Of a stretch of DNA of 64,000 nucleotides, positions 39,702 through 49,896 are shown piece after piece. The notes under the pieces were generated by a model. It had not been told where the DNA came from and did not search any database. It worked only from the letters and a program-made list of their open reading frames with translations. The first letter of the stretch is position 1. Each line of letters starts with the position of its first letter. The translations under genes were made by a program, and so were the position numbers. The DNA lies in NCBI GenBank assembly GCA_005798905.1, contig SYIK01000010.1, positions 1 through 64,000 of the forward strand. The letters run 5' to 3'. Source of the stretch: Bacteroidota bacterium (GTDB lineage: Bacteria > Bacteroidota > Bacteroidia > Chitinophagales > Chitinophagaceae).

Positions 39702-40304
39702 TTAGTTTTTTGCAACATCACCCCCACTTGCTAGCCTTTGTTTTTGTTTTATATAATAGACAATCATCCACCTTTGTTTTGTACTTAATTGAGAAATGAA
39801 TGAGCCCATCATGTTTTTACCATACGTTACGGAGTGAAACATAGTACCCTCTGCCATAGCAATTGCAACTGGGTCTGAAATTAAATTTCTAGGTGCTGCA
39901 GGAAAAGGACCGTCGCCAGTTTTCCATAATGGCCCATTTCCATCCAATTTATCACCGTGACAAATTGCACAATTCACCAAAAATAATCTTGTTGCTTCTA
40001 AATAATCTTTCTCATCTAAAGATGATACGGGATTTTTTATACTTTTAGAATTGGCATATCCAAAAGAATCATTTTTATAAATATAAGCCGACATGTCGCC
40101 TCGAGCAACAGTTCCTTGCACAGGTGTTGCATTATAATTTATTCCTTTTTCAAGTAAATTTTCAGTCGTTGCGTAGGTTTCGTAAGCTCGGCTATAAGCC
40201 ATGTCTGGCATATATGTTGTTCCTGTTTCTTCTGTATTATTTGTACAACTAAATACAGAAAGTATTACAATAAAAACAGTAAACACAATTGTAATCTTTT
40301 TCAT
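39702..40304 (-). CDS. actE: Alternative Complex III monoheme cytochrome c ActE
   Basis: NCAICHGDKLDGNGPLW; lipoprotein-like signal FSCTNN. Confidence 0.9.
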   Translation of the reverse strand: MKKITIVFTVFIVILSVFSCTNNTEETGTTYMPDMAYSRAYETYATTENLLEKGINYNATPVQGTVARGDMSAYIYKNDSFGYANSKSIKNPVSSLDEKDYLEATRLFLVNCAICHGDKLDGNGPLWKTGDGPFPAAPRNLISDPVAIAMAEGTMFHSVTYGKNMMGSFISQLSTKQRWMIVYYIKQKQRLASGGDVAKN

Positions 40305-40334
40305 TCTGAAATAATTAAATAAACTCATTTAGTT

Positions 40335-40916
40335 CTATTGTTTACCTTTTTCAAATATTTTAATTTCTTTATCATAACGGCCCAACCACCATTCGGTTTC
40401 TTTGTAATCCACTACCACATCTGTTGCACCAACGTTTTGTAAAAAAGCAACGGCTTCTTTTTCGTTCGTCTTTTCTGTACATTCTAAAGCCATCACAAAT
40501 AAATCATCTGTTGATCGAAGATTGAAATGATCCTTTTTTACAAATGGAGCCATTTGGCACAAGTAACAAAAAGTAAGCACCATTCCCACTGCCGAAAAAA
40601 GAACAGTAAGTTCAAAAATAATTGGAATCCAAGCTGGAAGTGAAAAAAATGGTTTTCCTCCAATATTTAATGGCCAATCTTTTGTTGCTACCCAAGTAAT
40701 AAATCCAAGAGCTGTAGCAGTTCCTGTAATCCCATAAATGAACCCTGCAGTATGAATACTTGTATCACGAAGTCCCATTACTTTATCAAGTCCATGAATT
40801 GGGAATGGGGTAAATACATCGTGTATTTTATAGCCGGATTTGCGTACTTGTTTTACGGCAGGAAACAAAACTGCTTCATCGTCAAAACTTCCAACTATGA
40901 ATTTTTTTACAGCCAT
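40335..40916 (-). CDS. actD: Alternative Complex III ActD (DUF3341)
   Basis: VRKSGYKIHDVFTPFPIHGLDKVMGLRDTSI. Confidence 0.92.
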   Translation of the reverse strand: MAVKKFIVGSFDDEAVLFPAVKQVRKSGYKIHDVFTPFPIHGLDKVMGLRDTSIHTAGFIYGITGTATALGFITWVATKDWPLNIGGKPFFSLPAWIPIIFELTVLFSAVGMVLTFCYLCQMAPFVKKDHFNLRSTDDLFVMALECTEKTNEKEAVAFLQNVGATDVVVDYKETEWWLGRYDKEIKIFEKGKQ

Positions 40917-40942
40917 ATGATTATTTCTAATTTCTTTTTTAT

Positions 40943-42397
40943 TTATGCTCCGTGATCGTGCGAATGTTCTTTTACAAAATCATCCGATCCTTGTTTTTCT
41001 ATTTCGTTCATTTTATTTTTATACCCATCGCCACTTCTTTTCAAAATATGTTTGATTTCTGCCAAAGCAACAACTGGAAAGTATTTTGTAAAAAGAAAAT
41101 AACAAGTAAAAAATAAGCCAAAGGTTCCCAAGTAAAATCCAATTTCCCAAATTGATGGCGTATAATAAGTACTCCACGAAGAAGGTAAATAATCCCGATA
41201 AACAGAAGTAACAATAATCACAAATCTTTCAAACCACATTCCTATATTTACTAAAATCGACATAAAAAAAGTAATGGTTATATTCCTTCTCATTTTGCTA
41301 CTCCAAAATATTTGTGGCGACAATACATTACATCCCATCATAATCCAATAACTCCATCCGTACGGACTGTTTAGATTTAACCTGTTTTCCATAAAGGCAA
41401 AACTTTCGTATTGGTTGGCGCCATACCACGACATAAACAATTCGGTTAAATATGCAATACCCACAATAGAGCCAGTGAGAATAATAACTTTATTCATCAC
41501 TTCAATGTGTTCAATTGTAATATATTGTTCAAGTCCTAAAACTTTTCTTGTTATAACCAATAAAGTTTGCACCATTGCAAATCCTGAGAAAATAGCTCCT
41601 GCAACAAAATATGGTGGAAAAATAGTTGTATGCCATCCCGGAATTACCGATGTGGCAAAGTCGAATGATACAATTGTATGTACTGATAATACAAGTGGTG
41701 TGCTTAATCCCGCAAGAACCAATGAAAGTGATTCATGACGTTGCCAATGTTTTGTACTTCCTGTCCAACCAAATGCGGTAATTCCATAAAATAATTTGCG
41801 CCATTTTTTCTTTGCACGATCGCGCAAAGAAGCAAGATCCGGTAGTAACCCGCTGTACCAAAATAAAAGAGATACAGTAAAATAAGTGGAGATTGCAAAT
41901 ACGTCCCAAAGTAGTGGCGAGTTAAAGTTTACCCATAAAGGACCTCGTGTATTAGGATAAGGAAGGGAGAAAAATATGTCCCATACTCTACCCATATGAA
42001 ATATAGGAAACTGGCCAGCACACATTACAGCAAAAATTGTCATCGCTTCAGCCGCTCGGTTTACTCCTGTTCTCCATCCTTGACGAAATAATAAAAGTAT
42101 GGCGGAAATTAATGTTCCAGCATGTCCAATTCCAATCCACCAAACGAAATTGGTAATATCCCATCCCCAGCCAATTGTTTTATTTAAATTCCACTGACCA
42201 ACACCATAAATTACTTCCATTGTTACTGAAACAACACCAAATAGTAAAAAGGCAAGTGAAATAGAGAATCCAATCCACCAAGCTCTTGATGGTTTTGATT
42301 CTACTGGTCGGCAAATATCTTCAGTTACCTGATGATATTCCTTGTTTCCTTTTACTAAAGGCGGTCTTACCTGTGACTCGTATCTAAGTAGTGACAT
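40943..42397 (-). CDS. actC: Alternative Complex III NrfD-like ActC
   Basis: WIGIGHAGTLISAILLLFRQGWRTGVNRAAEAMTIFAVMCAGQFPIFHMGR. Confidence 0.94.
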   Translation of the reverse strand: MSLLRYESQVRPPLVKGNKEYHQVTEDICRPVESKPSRAWWIGFSISLAFLLFGVVSVTMEVIYGVGQWNLNKTIGWGWDITNFVWWIGIGHAGTLISAILLLFRQGWRTGVNRAAEAMTIFAVMCAGQFPIFHMGRVWDIFFSLPYPNTRGPLWVNFNSPLLWDVFAISTYFTVSLLFWYSGLLPDLASLRDRAKKKWRKLFYGITAFGWTGSTKHWQRHESLSLVLAGLSTPLVLSVHTIVSFDFATSVIPGWHTTIFPPYFVAGAIFSGFAMVQTLLVITRKVLGLEQYITIEHIEVMNKVIILTGSIVGIAYLTELFMSWYGANQYESFAFMENRLNLNSPYGWSYWIMMGCNVLSPQIFWSSKMRRNITITFFMSILVNIGMWFERFVIIVTSVYRDYLPSSWSTYYTPSIWEIGFYLGTFGLFFTCYFLFTKYFPVVALAEIKHILKRSGDGYKNKMNEIEKQGSDDFVKEHSHDHGA

Positions 42398-42473
42398 AAT
42401 TCAAGTTTGAGTTGTAACTTTTGTTACTGTCTCTTTTATTTTTATAAATCAACTATTATTCCTTTTTAAATTC

Positions 42474-45400
42474 TTAATGATGTGCTTCAGTTTTTACCTC
42501 TTCGTGGTGTTCTACTTCTTCCACATCATCTGTGTTTCTAATTTTTGCCAAATAATTTACATTCGGCAAAGTGTGAATTTGTTCAATAACATAAAACAAG
42601 CGCTGTTCATTTTCCACTCTTGCTTTACTAATCTTACTTTCTTTATCATGAACATTTCCAAATACAATCGCTTCAGTAGGGCAAGCTGTCATACATGCTG
42701 TTCTTGCATCTCCATCTATTAAAACTCTATTTTCTTTTTTAGCATTTAGTTTTCCTTCCTGAACACGTTGAACACAAAAAGAACATTTTTCGATAACACC
42801 ACGACTTCTTACGGTTACATCCGGATTTAAAACCATTCTTGTAAGATCGTCATTCATTTGATGTACAACCGGATCCAATTTGCCAACTATTTTTTGATCT
42901 TGGTTATTCGGAAAACTATCTGCTCCTAAATAATCAGCCCAGTTAAACCTACGAACTTTATACGGGCAGTTGTTGGCACAATAACGCGTGCCAATACAAC
43001 GATTATATGCCATTTGATTCATGCCTTCAGCACTATGGTTAGTAGCTGCAACCGGACAAACATTTTCGCAAGGCGCATTATCGCAATGTTGGCACATCAT
43101 TGGTTGAAAAACTACAGACTTTAAATCATCTGCATTTTCTTTATCGCTAACAAAATAGCGGTCGATGCGTAACCAATGCATATCGTGATAACGCACTACT
43201 TCGCTTTTTCCAACAACAGGTACATTATTTTCTGCATGACAAGCAACAACACAAGCTCCACAAGCAACACAACTATTCATGTCAACACTCATTCCCCATT
43301 TTAAACCAGGTTGTGCATGATCGGGATAAAGAGTTCCTTCTTTGCGATAATCTCCTGTTAATGGTGCATAGCTTTTTGCAAGATCGTCACGGAACTTTTT
43401 GTATTGATCAGGATCTTTTTTGAAGCTTGCTAAACTTGTTTCTTTTACAACTTCTTTTCTGTCTTCGTAAGAATTATGTATTTGTGTTTGCGCAACCTTG
43501 TATTTTTTCCCTGTGTTTGTTACTGAAACATTACGAGAAAAATATTCAGTAGTAACTCCATTTGAACTACTAAAAACAAATGCGTTTTTACCTGCACCTT
43601 CAACCACTTTTCCCAAACTACCCGTACGGCCATAACCAACTGCCACCGCAATCGTATTAGCATTCATTCCTGGTAAAATAAGTACAGGAAGTTCAATTTC
43701 TTTATTATCCTTCGTAATTTTTACAACTGGTTTTTCTGGAAAATATTCGTACTTGTTTATTTCTCTTTCTTTTCCTTTTACTAAATCAATTCCTAAAATT
43801 TCTTTTGCCATCGACATAGACATAACTGCATAGTTGTCCCAGGTGGCCTTTGTAATTGGATCGGGTAATTCCTGTAACCAAGGATTTCCTGCTTGCTTTC
43901 CTGTTCCCATTGAAACTTTTTGGTATAAAACTAGTTCAATATTTCCCCCTTTTTTTTCAGAAGAAATTGAAGCTACAGCTACATTAAATCCACTTTTATT
44001 AAACGAGCCAGTTGTTGAATTATTAGAAACGGATTCTAAAACTCCATTTTGTAAAGCAACATCAAACGCTGCCGAAGAGCCTAATTTTTCAATCCAATAT
44101 TGTTTGAAATAAGTTTCGTAATCATTCGTATTTCCGCTCCACTTTAATAGCGATGTTTGATAAGGCCTCGTTTTAAACAACGGATGAATGGTTGGTTGAA
44201 TAAAACTGATATGGTTTGATTTTGGTTCTGTTTCGCCCCAGCTTTCTAAATAATGATGTGTAGGTACTAAAAAAGTACACAGTTCACTTGTTTCATCTAG
44301 TTTTTCTGTAAACGAAATAGTAACTTTTACTTTCTTTAATGCTGATGTAAATTTTTCTGCGGCATGATAATCGTAAGCAGGATTTGCACCGTAAATCATT
44401 AATGTACCAACTTGCCCTGCTTCCATTTTGTCAACAAGTTCATTCATTTCCTTGTCAATTCCTTGGCGGCAATTAATAGTCGTTGACCAATCAATTGCAT
44501 TGCCATAAGCATTTATCAATTCATTGATTCCGTTAATAATAGTTTGAATTGCAACATCATTACTACCACAAACCACCAACGCATTTCCGCGATGTGCCTT
44601 TAGTTCAGCAGCAACTTTATCTATTGAAGCTTTTTGTTTTTTATCTAAAATTGGAGTAGAAACCGAGCCGTCTAACACAGAATATAATGCAAGAACCAAA
44701 GCACCTGTTTCGGATGGGCGATGGGTAATTCTTTCATCTGCACTTGCACCTGTTGTACTTAAATAGCTTTCGAATTGAAAGTGTTTACTCATTTCCAAAT
44801 TACCGCCTTTGAGTTTTCTTTGTTGAACATATTGACGAGAAAACTCAACAGGGCTAAGCCAAGTGCCAAGAAAATCAGCACCAAAACTTACAATTACTTT
44901 TGCCTTTTCAAAATTGTACGAAGGAATAGCTCTTTTGCCAAAACAGGTTTCATTTGCCAACAACATTCCAGAGAAAGAGTCCGCATCGTATTGAATATGT
45001 TTTAAACTTGGATATTTTGCAATAACTGCTTTTGTTGATGGAGAAGTTATCGTACTTGTCAATAAAACAGGATTAGACACGCCTGCCATTGCATTTATTA
45101 TTAATTCATCCAACTGTTCAAATGTTGGAACTTCTTCAAACTTGTCTCCAACTTTTCTTTTTGGATGTGTCAAGCGATAGGTGTCGTATAAATCTAAAAC
45201 CGAAGCTTGCGCCCTTGCATTTGTTCCGCCTTTTGTAAATACACTTAATTCGTTTCCTTCAATTTTTATTGGTCGGCCATCTCTTACTTTAGCAACAATG
45301 GGAATTGCATCTCCATCTTGTACATAAGTGGTTGCATAATATTTTGCAACACCTGGAGAAATTTCGGCAGGTTTATTACCAAATGGAATTGCATTTTTAA

Positions 45401-45614
45401 CTGGTATTCTACATCCCGCAGCAAGTGAAGCTGCTGCTGTACTAAAACCAAGATATTTTAAAAAATCGCGACGTGGAGTTGCTGCATCTAACCAGCCTTT
45501 TTCATTATTTGCTTCAAATGGAAGGTCTTCTTGAAATTCGTTTTGAGTACGTTTTTCATGTTCACCGGTTGCAGCTAACTCGCCAAATCCTTGCCAGTAC
45601 TTATTATCGCTCAT
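42474..45614 (-). CDS. actB: Alternative Complex III FeS/molybdopterin-like ActB
   Basis: RRDFLKYLGFSTAAASLAAGC; CVACGACVVACHAENN, CQHCDNAPCENVCPVAAT, CIGTRYCANNCPYKVRRFNW. Confidence 0.94.
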   Translation of the reverse strand: MSDNKYWQGFGELAATGEHEKRTQNEFQEDLPFEANNEKGWLDAATPRRDFLKYLGFSTAAASLAAGCRIPVKNAIPFGNKPAEISPGVAKYYATTYVQDGDAIPIVAKVRDGRPIKIEGNELSVFTKGGTNARAQASVLDLYDTYRLTHPKRKVGDKFEEVPTFEQLDELIINAMAGVSNPVLLTSTITSPSTKAVIAKYPSLKHIQYDADSFSGMLLANETCFGKRAIPSYNFEKAKVIVSFGADFLGTWLSPVEFSRQYVQQRKLKGGNLEMSKHFQFESYLSTTGASADERITHRPSETGALVLALYSVLDGSVSTPILDKKQKASIDKVAAELKAHRGNALVVCGSNDVAIQTIINGINELINAYGNAIDWSTTINCRQGIDKEMNELVDKMEAGQVGTLMIYGANPAYDYHAAEKFTSALKKVKVTISFTEKLDETSELCTFLVPTHHYLESWGETEPKSNHISFIQPTIHPLFKTRPYQTSLLKWSGNTNDYETYFKQYWIEKLGSSAAFDVALQNGVLESVSNNSTTGSFNKSGFNVAVASISSEKKGGNIELVLYQKVSMGTGKQAGNPWLQELPDPITKATWDNYAVMSMSMAKEILGIDLVKGKEREINKYEYFPEKPVVKITKDNKEIELPVLILPGMNANTIAVAVGYGRTGSLGKVVEGAGKNAFVFSSSNGVTTEYFSRNVSVTNTGKKYKVAQTQIHNSYEDRKEVVKETSLASFKKDPDQYKKFRDDLAKSYAPLTGDYRKEGTLYPDHAQPGLKWGMSVDMNSCVACGACVVACHAENNVPVVGKSEVVRYHDMHWLRIDRYFVSDKENADDLKSVVFQPMMCQHCDNAPCENVCPVAATNHSAEGMNQMAYNRCIGTRYCANNCPYKVRRFNWADYLGADSFPNNQDQKIVGKLDPVVHQMNDDLTRMVLNPDVTVRSRGVIEKCSFCVQRVQEGKLNAKKENRVLIDGDARTACMTACPTEAIVFGNVHDKESKISKARVENEQRLFYVIEQIHTLPNVNYLAKIRNTDDVEEVEHHEEVKTEAHH

Positions 45615-45665
45615 TTAAACAAAATTGAAAGTTTGATAATTTTTATTATTTGAATACAAACAAAA

Positions 45666-46940
45666 TTAATAATGACATTTTTGACACTCCAACCCACCAA
45701 TATCTCCCACAGTCACGCTATCCATTTTCCCCGATTTTATATCGTTATGAAATTTTTCATAAATACTATAAAATTTATTCCCCTTTTCTTTATCGTAAAA
45801 ATTAACTTTTGTATCTCTATGACAATTAATACACCAACCCATACTCAGTTCTGAAAATTGAGAAACTACATCCATTTTATTAATTTCTCCATGACAGCTT
45901 TGGCATTGAACATTGCCAGCTTTAATATGTTGCGAGTGATTGAAATAAACATGATCAGGAAGGTTGTGAATTTTAACCCATTCGATAGGTTTAGCCATTT
46001 CTGGCTTCCAAGCACTTGGATTTTTTGGATCGAAGCCAGCAAATTTGTGAAGTTTTTCAATTTCGGCAGTTCCGTTTATTTCTTTTCCTTCTTTGTCAAA
46101 CAATTTTGGTCCTTTCTCATAACTGACAATTGCTTTATGACAACTCATACACTCATTAGTGCTAGGTATAGCCGCATGCCTGCTTTCCATTGCATTTCCA
46201 TGGCAATAAAGACAACTAATTTGATTAATACCAGCGTGTACTTTGTGTGAATAAAATATTGGTTGTTTTGGTTGGTAACCTTTTTGACGACCAAAATCAA
46301 TGGCTCCATTTGATACAAAATAGCCGCTGGCTACAAAAAAACAAATCGCTGCTATTGAAATATAGCTTTTGTTCTTGTAAAAAGGTGTTGGTTCTGGAGT
46401 AAGAATTCCTTCAACATCATCGCTAAGTTTTTTCAGGTTGCTATTTACTTGCATTAATACTACAACTACAATAGCCATAATTAATGAAATAACGCCGAAT
46501 AAAAACACATTTTTATTTGGACTTTCCTCTGTTTCACTACCTTGAACAGTTGCTACAGCCCCGCCAGGACCTTTTTCATATGTTTGATTGATATAAGTAG
46601 TAATAGCAACAAGTTCGTTTTCTGTTATATCTGAAAAACTCGACATTACTGAGCCAAACTGAGCTTTTAATCCGGCTGTATAAGCATCGTTTGCCATATA
46701 TGCAGCTGGGTTTTTTACCCATTTCAACAATTCTTTCGTATCTGCCCATTTTCCATTTTCTTTTTCTTGAAATCCGCCCAATGCAGGTCCTGTTGTTGAT
46801 TTAAACACATTGTGGCAAGATGCACATTTTGTATTAAACAATACTTTCCCATCCTGTGCAACAAGTTGGGTGTTGAATAAAACAAAAAAAACAAGAAAAC
46901 AAGCGATTAAATTTTTCCTAAAAATCCTTTTTAAATTCAT
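45666..46940 (-). CDS. actA: Alternative Complex III multiheme cytochrome c ActA with N-terminal cytochrome c domain
   Basis: CASCH, CLYCH, CMSCH, CQSCH, CINCH, CQKCH: six CxxCH motifs. Confidence 0.92.
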   Translation of the reverse strand: MNLKRIFRKNLIACFLVFFVLFNTQLVAQDGKVLFNTKCASCHNVFKSTTGPALGGFQEKENGKWADTKELLKWVKNPAAYMANDAYTAGLKAQFGSVMSSFSDITENELVAITTYINQTYEKGPGGAVATVQGSETEESPNKNVFLFGVISLIMAIVVVVLMQVNSNLKKLSDDVEGILTPEPTPFYKNKSYISIAAICFFVASGYFVSNGAIDFGRQKGYQPKQPIFYSHKVHAGINQISCLYCHGNAMESRHAAIPSTNECMSCHKAIVSYEKGPKLFDKEGKEINGTAEIEKLHKFAGFDPKNPSAWKPEMAKPIEWVKIHNLPDHVYFNHSQHIKAGNVQCQSCHGEINKMDVVSQFSELSMGWCINCHRDTKVNFYDKEKGNKFYSIYEKFHNDIKSGKMDSVTVGDIGGLECQKCHY

Positions 46941-47194
46941 AGCAACAATTAATCTGAAAAATGTGGATAAAATCTAAATAGGTCGCAAAATTAACATAGG
47001 AACTCTATAAAAATTCATTAACCCTATTATTTTTTTTTTCCCTTTACTGCCCTACATTTCAGCTATATTTTAATGCATTTTTTTGGATAGTACACTTTTG
47101 TCACCACTTTGTAAACATCCAAATTTTGAAAAATATATAGTTGAATACTCTTTCAGATTTTCCGATTTTTGTACTCCAAAACAATTCTTGATTT

Positions 47195-47488
47195 ATGTTT
47201 GACGGATTGAAAAAGAAATGGAAAGTTGGCTCGCTGCAATTCTTACTTATCATAATTACTTTTACAGTTGGTGGGCTTTGCACAGGTTGGGCGGGGAAAA
47301 AAATAATGAATTTTTTGGATATTCAACAAGATTGGCTTTGGGCTACGGTTTACATTTTATTAATGACAATCATTTGGCCTGCAATGGTTTTATTGATTAG
47401 TTTTCCTTTTGGTCAGCTTCGATTTTTTTTAAATTATACCCGCCGACTTGGAGAAAAAATTGGTTTATTGAAAAAGAAAAGTTCCTAA
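47195..47488 (+). CDS. Small two-TM membrane protein, unknown function
   Basis: 97 aa, two hydrophobic segments; TTG at 47207 is an alternative start. Confidence 0.6.
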   Translation: MFDGLKKKWKVGSLQFLLIIITFTVGGLCTGWAGKKIMNFLDIQQDWLWATVYILLMTIIWPAMVLLISFPFGQLRFFLNYTRRLGEKIGLLKKKSS

Positions 47489-47544
47489 TTACTAAAAGAC
47501 AGCTGATTCCTTTCATGTCGTTAAGTTAATAATATTATTGCTTT

Positions 47545-47552
47545 TATATTTG
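47545..47552 (+). promoter_or_regulatory. Candidate -7 element TATATTTG 4 nt before ATG
   Basis: matches TAnnTTTG. Confidence 0.4.
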
Positions 47553-47556
47553 TTGC

Positions 47557-48117
47557 ATGAAGAAATTGGCAATTTTTGCTTCGGGTGCGGGATCGAATGC
47601 GGAGAAAATTATTGAAACTTTTTGCGACAACAATTCTATTTCCATTTCATTAATTGTTTGCAACAATCCATCGGCAGGTGTTTTAAAAATTGCCGAATCA
47701 AAAAAAATTCCTTTTTTGATTTTAGAAAAAGAAAAATTTTTCAACGGCAATGGATTTGTAGATGAATTGAAAGCGGCAGAAATTTCATTTATTGTATTAG
47801 CGGGTTTTTTATGGAAAGTTCCCGAAACATTAATTCGGGTTTATCCAAAAAAAATCATCAACATTCATCCTGCATTATTGCCAAAGTACGGCGGCAAAGG
47901 AATGTACGGAAACCGTGTACACGAAGCAGTAATTGCAGCAGGAGAAAAAGAAAGCGGCATCAGCATTCATTTTGTAGATGATTTGTACGACCACGGGCAA
48001 ATTATTTTGCAAGCAAAATGTATGATCGAAGAAAAAGACGACGCTGTTTCTCTTGCAAAAAAAATTCACTTGTTGGAACATCGCCATTTTTCTGCAACAA
48101 TTGCAACCCTACTTTAA
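47557..48117 (+). CDS. purN: Phosphoribosylglycinamide formyltransferase
   Basis: AIFASGAGSNAEKIIE, IINIHPALLPKYGGKGMYG, SGISIHFVDDLYDHGQII. Confidence 0.93.
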   Translation: MKKLAIFASGAGSNAEKIIETFCDNNSISISLIVCNNPSAGVLKIAESKKIPFLILEKEKFFNGNGFVDELKAAEISFIVLAGFLWKVPETLIRVYPKKIINIHPALLPKYGGKGMYGNRVHEAVIAAGEKESGISIHFVDDLYDHGQIILQAKCMIEEKDDAVSLAKKIHLLEHRHFSATIATLL

Positions 48118-48152
48118 ATTTTTATTTGCATTTTCTTTCGTTACTTGCCGCA

Positions 48153-48881
48153 TTGAAAAAAAATTCCCTCCATATTATTTTCATTCTGATTTTTCTTTTT
48201 GCGTTTCAAAAAACCGATGCACAAAATTTTAGATTGAAAGGAGTGGTGTACGACAGTGCCCGCATTTATCCATTGCAAGCTGTAAGTGTTTTATCTAGTT
48301 CGGGCGCAGGAACCATGACCGATGCAAACGGTCGTTACGAAATATTGGTTTTAGAAACCGATTCGGTTTGGTTTAGCTACTTAAATAAACCCACTGTAAA
48401 ATTTGCCGTTGCAAAAATTTTCGACTCGCAAAAATTCGATATTGCCTTGCATGTAAATATTCCTGTGCTAAAGGAAATTATTTTGCGGCCAAAAAATTAC
48501 CGGTACGATTCGCTGCAAAACCGAATTGATTATGCCAAAGTTTTTAATTGGGAAAAACCGAAACTAACGCCCAATATGGGTTCGGGAGAATACGGTGCGG
48601 CAATGGGGTTTGATTTGCAAGAAATAATTCGCATGTTTCAGTTTCGGAAAAACAAAAGCATGGAATTGTTTCAAGAACGGCTATTGCAGCAGGAGCGAGA
48701 TAAGTTTATTGATTACCGTTTCAACAAAGCATTGGTACTACGACTAACCGGATTGACAGGAGCGGCAAGGGATAATTTTATGGCACGCACCCGCCCAACT
48801 TATGAATTTTGCATTGCAACAAACGACTACGATTTTCAATCCTATATCAAATTTTGTTTTGAAAAATACCAAATAAAATAA
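48153..48881 (+). CDS. Secreted carboxypeptidase-regulatory-like domain protein (start uncertain, TTG proposed)
   Basis: Signal-like NSLHIIFILIFLFAFQKTDAQ then FRLKGVVYDSARIYPLQAVSVLSSSGAGTMTDANGRYEI; longer ORF overlaps purN. Confidence 0.65.
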   Translation: MKKNSLHIIFILIFLFAFQKTDAQNFRLKGVVYDSARIYPLQAVSVLSSSGAGTMTDANGRYEILVLETDSVWFSYLNKPTVKFAVAKIFDSQKFDIALHVNIPVLKEIILRPKNYRYDSLQNRIDYAKVFNWEKPKLTPNMGSGEYGAAMGFDLQEIIRMFQFRKNKSMELFQERLLQQERDKFIDYRFNKALVLRLTGLTGAARDNFMARTRPTYEFCIATNDYDFQSYIKFCFEKYQIK

Positions 48882-49059
48882 CCCTAACGAAAAGTGGTAT
48901 TGTTTTGTTTATTTTAATCTGTTACTTTGGAAAAAAGTATAAATAAAATACAAAGTCTGTTAGATAAAGAAAAAATTATGCGAAACCCGTAGTTTCGCTA
49001 AGCCAACATATTTTGGAAAAAAAGCGAAGATTTTAATAGATTTACTTCGTATAATAAAT

Positions 49060-49345
49060 GTTGAACCGCAATGGCAGCAGCCAACGGAGTTTGCTATGCA
49101 GAATGGGTACTGTGGCTGCTACCACGAAATACCGCACCGCAGGAAACGGAGCTTTGTATTTCTTAATGCGGTTCAACGGATCGGGGAATGACACCCATAA
49201 AATGACCTTTATTCGGAGCCACTGCGCCCAACACGAGATTGCCGTAATTTTGGAGCAGCCCATTGGTGTCAACCGTTTTTTGAGTGGCTTTTCCATCCTC
49301 GTTCCTCGGATGGCCGCCCCAAAACAACGGCAATCTCCGATCCGT
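49060..49345. mobile_element. Small ORF-poor integron-cassette-like unit including attC-like site
   Basis: 5' GTTGAACCGCA (49060-49070) is exact reverse complement of TGCGGTTCAAC (49167-49177), which opens a palindromic site ending at GTTAT 49344-49348. Confidence 0.55.
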
Positions 49346-49350
49346 TATAG
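49171..49350. repeat. attC-like palindrome containing 137-bp repeat copy 2
   Basis: aacggatcgg (49175-49184)/ccgatccgtt (49337-49346); gattgccgt (49237-49245)/acggcaatc (49327-49335); ccatcc/ggatgg (49293-49298/49308-49313); 49212-49348 identical to 6-142. Confidence 0.7.
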
Positions 49351-49369
49351 CCCATTTTAAAACGACCGA

Positions 49370-49546
49370 ATGACACGAGAACTACTCTTTGATAAACTCT
49401 TAAAACATCTTTATGACAACGCAGACGGTTATTGGCAAATTGATGGTTTAGCAGACCAACATTTCGGTGTAACGGACAGGCAACTTCTTGAATCAATCGT
49501 AGACGAAATGCTTGAAAAAAATTGGGCAACATCAAAAAATTATTGA
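49370..49546 (+). CDS. 58-aa ORF of following cassette, probably truncated
   Basis: MTRELLFDKLLKHLYDNADGYWQIDGLADQHFGVTDRQLLESIVDEMLEKNWATSKNY; begins 25 bp after the GTTAT boundary and ends at the junction with the GNAT remnant. Confidence 0.45.
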   Translation: MTRELLFDKLLKHLYDNADGYWQIDGLADQHFGVTDRQLLESIVDEMLEKNWATSKNY

Positions 49547-49896
49547 TTGATGGAAAAATTGTTTGCGTGTGGGTAATCGCTTTTAGCGATGCAGATATTT
49601 GGGAAGAAAAAAATATTGATGCTGCAATTTACATTCATCGAATTGCAACGGATTCCAATTGCAGAGGAAAAAATTTTGTTTCAATTATTGTGGAATGGGC
49701 GAAGGGTTATGCAAAAAGTATTGGAAAAGATTTTGTACGATTAGACACCCTTGGCAACAATGTAGGATTAATAAAACATTATACCAATGCAGGTTTTCAT
49801 TTTTTGGGAATGTTCGATTTAAAAGACACTTCACAACTTCCGCCGCATTACCACAATATGCCGGCTTGTTTGTTCGAAATAAAATTGAACCCTTAA
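49522..49896 (+). pseudogene. 5'-truncated GNAT family N-acetyltransferase
   Basis: IYIHRIATDSNCRGKNFVSIIVEWAKGYAKSIGKDFVRLDTLGNN...HYTNAGFHFLG is C-terminal GNAT; the usual N-terminal ~40-50 aa are absent and replaced by cassette sequence. Confidence 0.6.

Noticed and set aside
42474-45614. ActB as a second molybdoenzyme
   Set aside because: Flanked by actA and actC in canonical ACIII order; ActB-type molybdopterin-like domains lack the cofactor (established).
48970-49000. gcgaaacccgtagtttcgc hairpin after 48.9 kb as a terminator
   Set aside because: Short 7-bp stem without a following T-run; not enough to call a terminator or an attC-like site.
49058-49360. 100-aa ORF over the 49 kb repeat
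   Set aside because: Spans both arms of the cassette hairpin and the 137-bp repeat; no recognisable domain, so treated as spurious.
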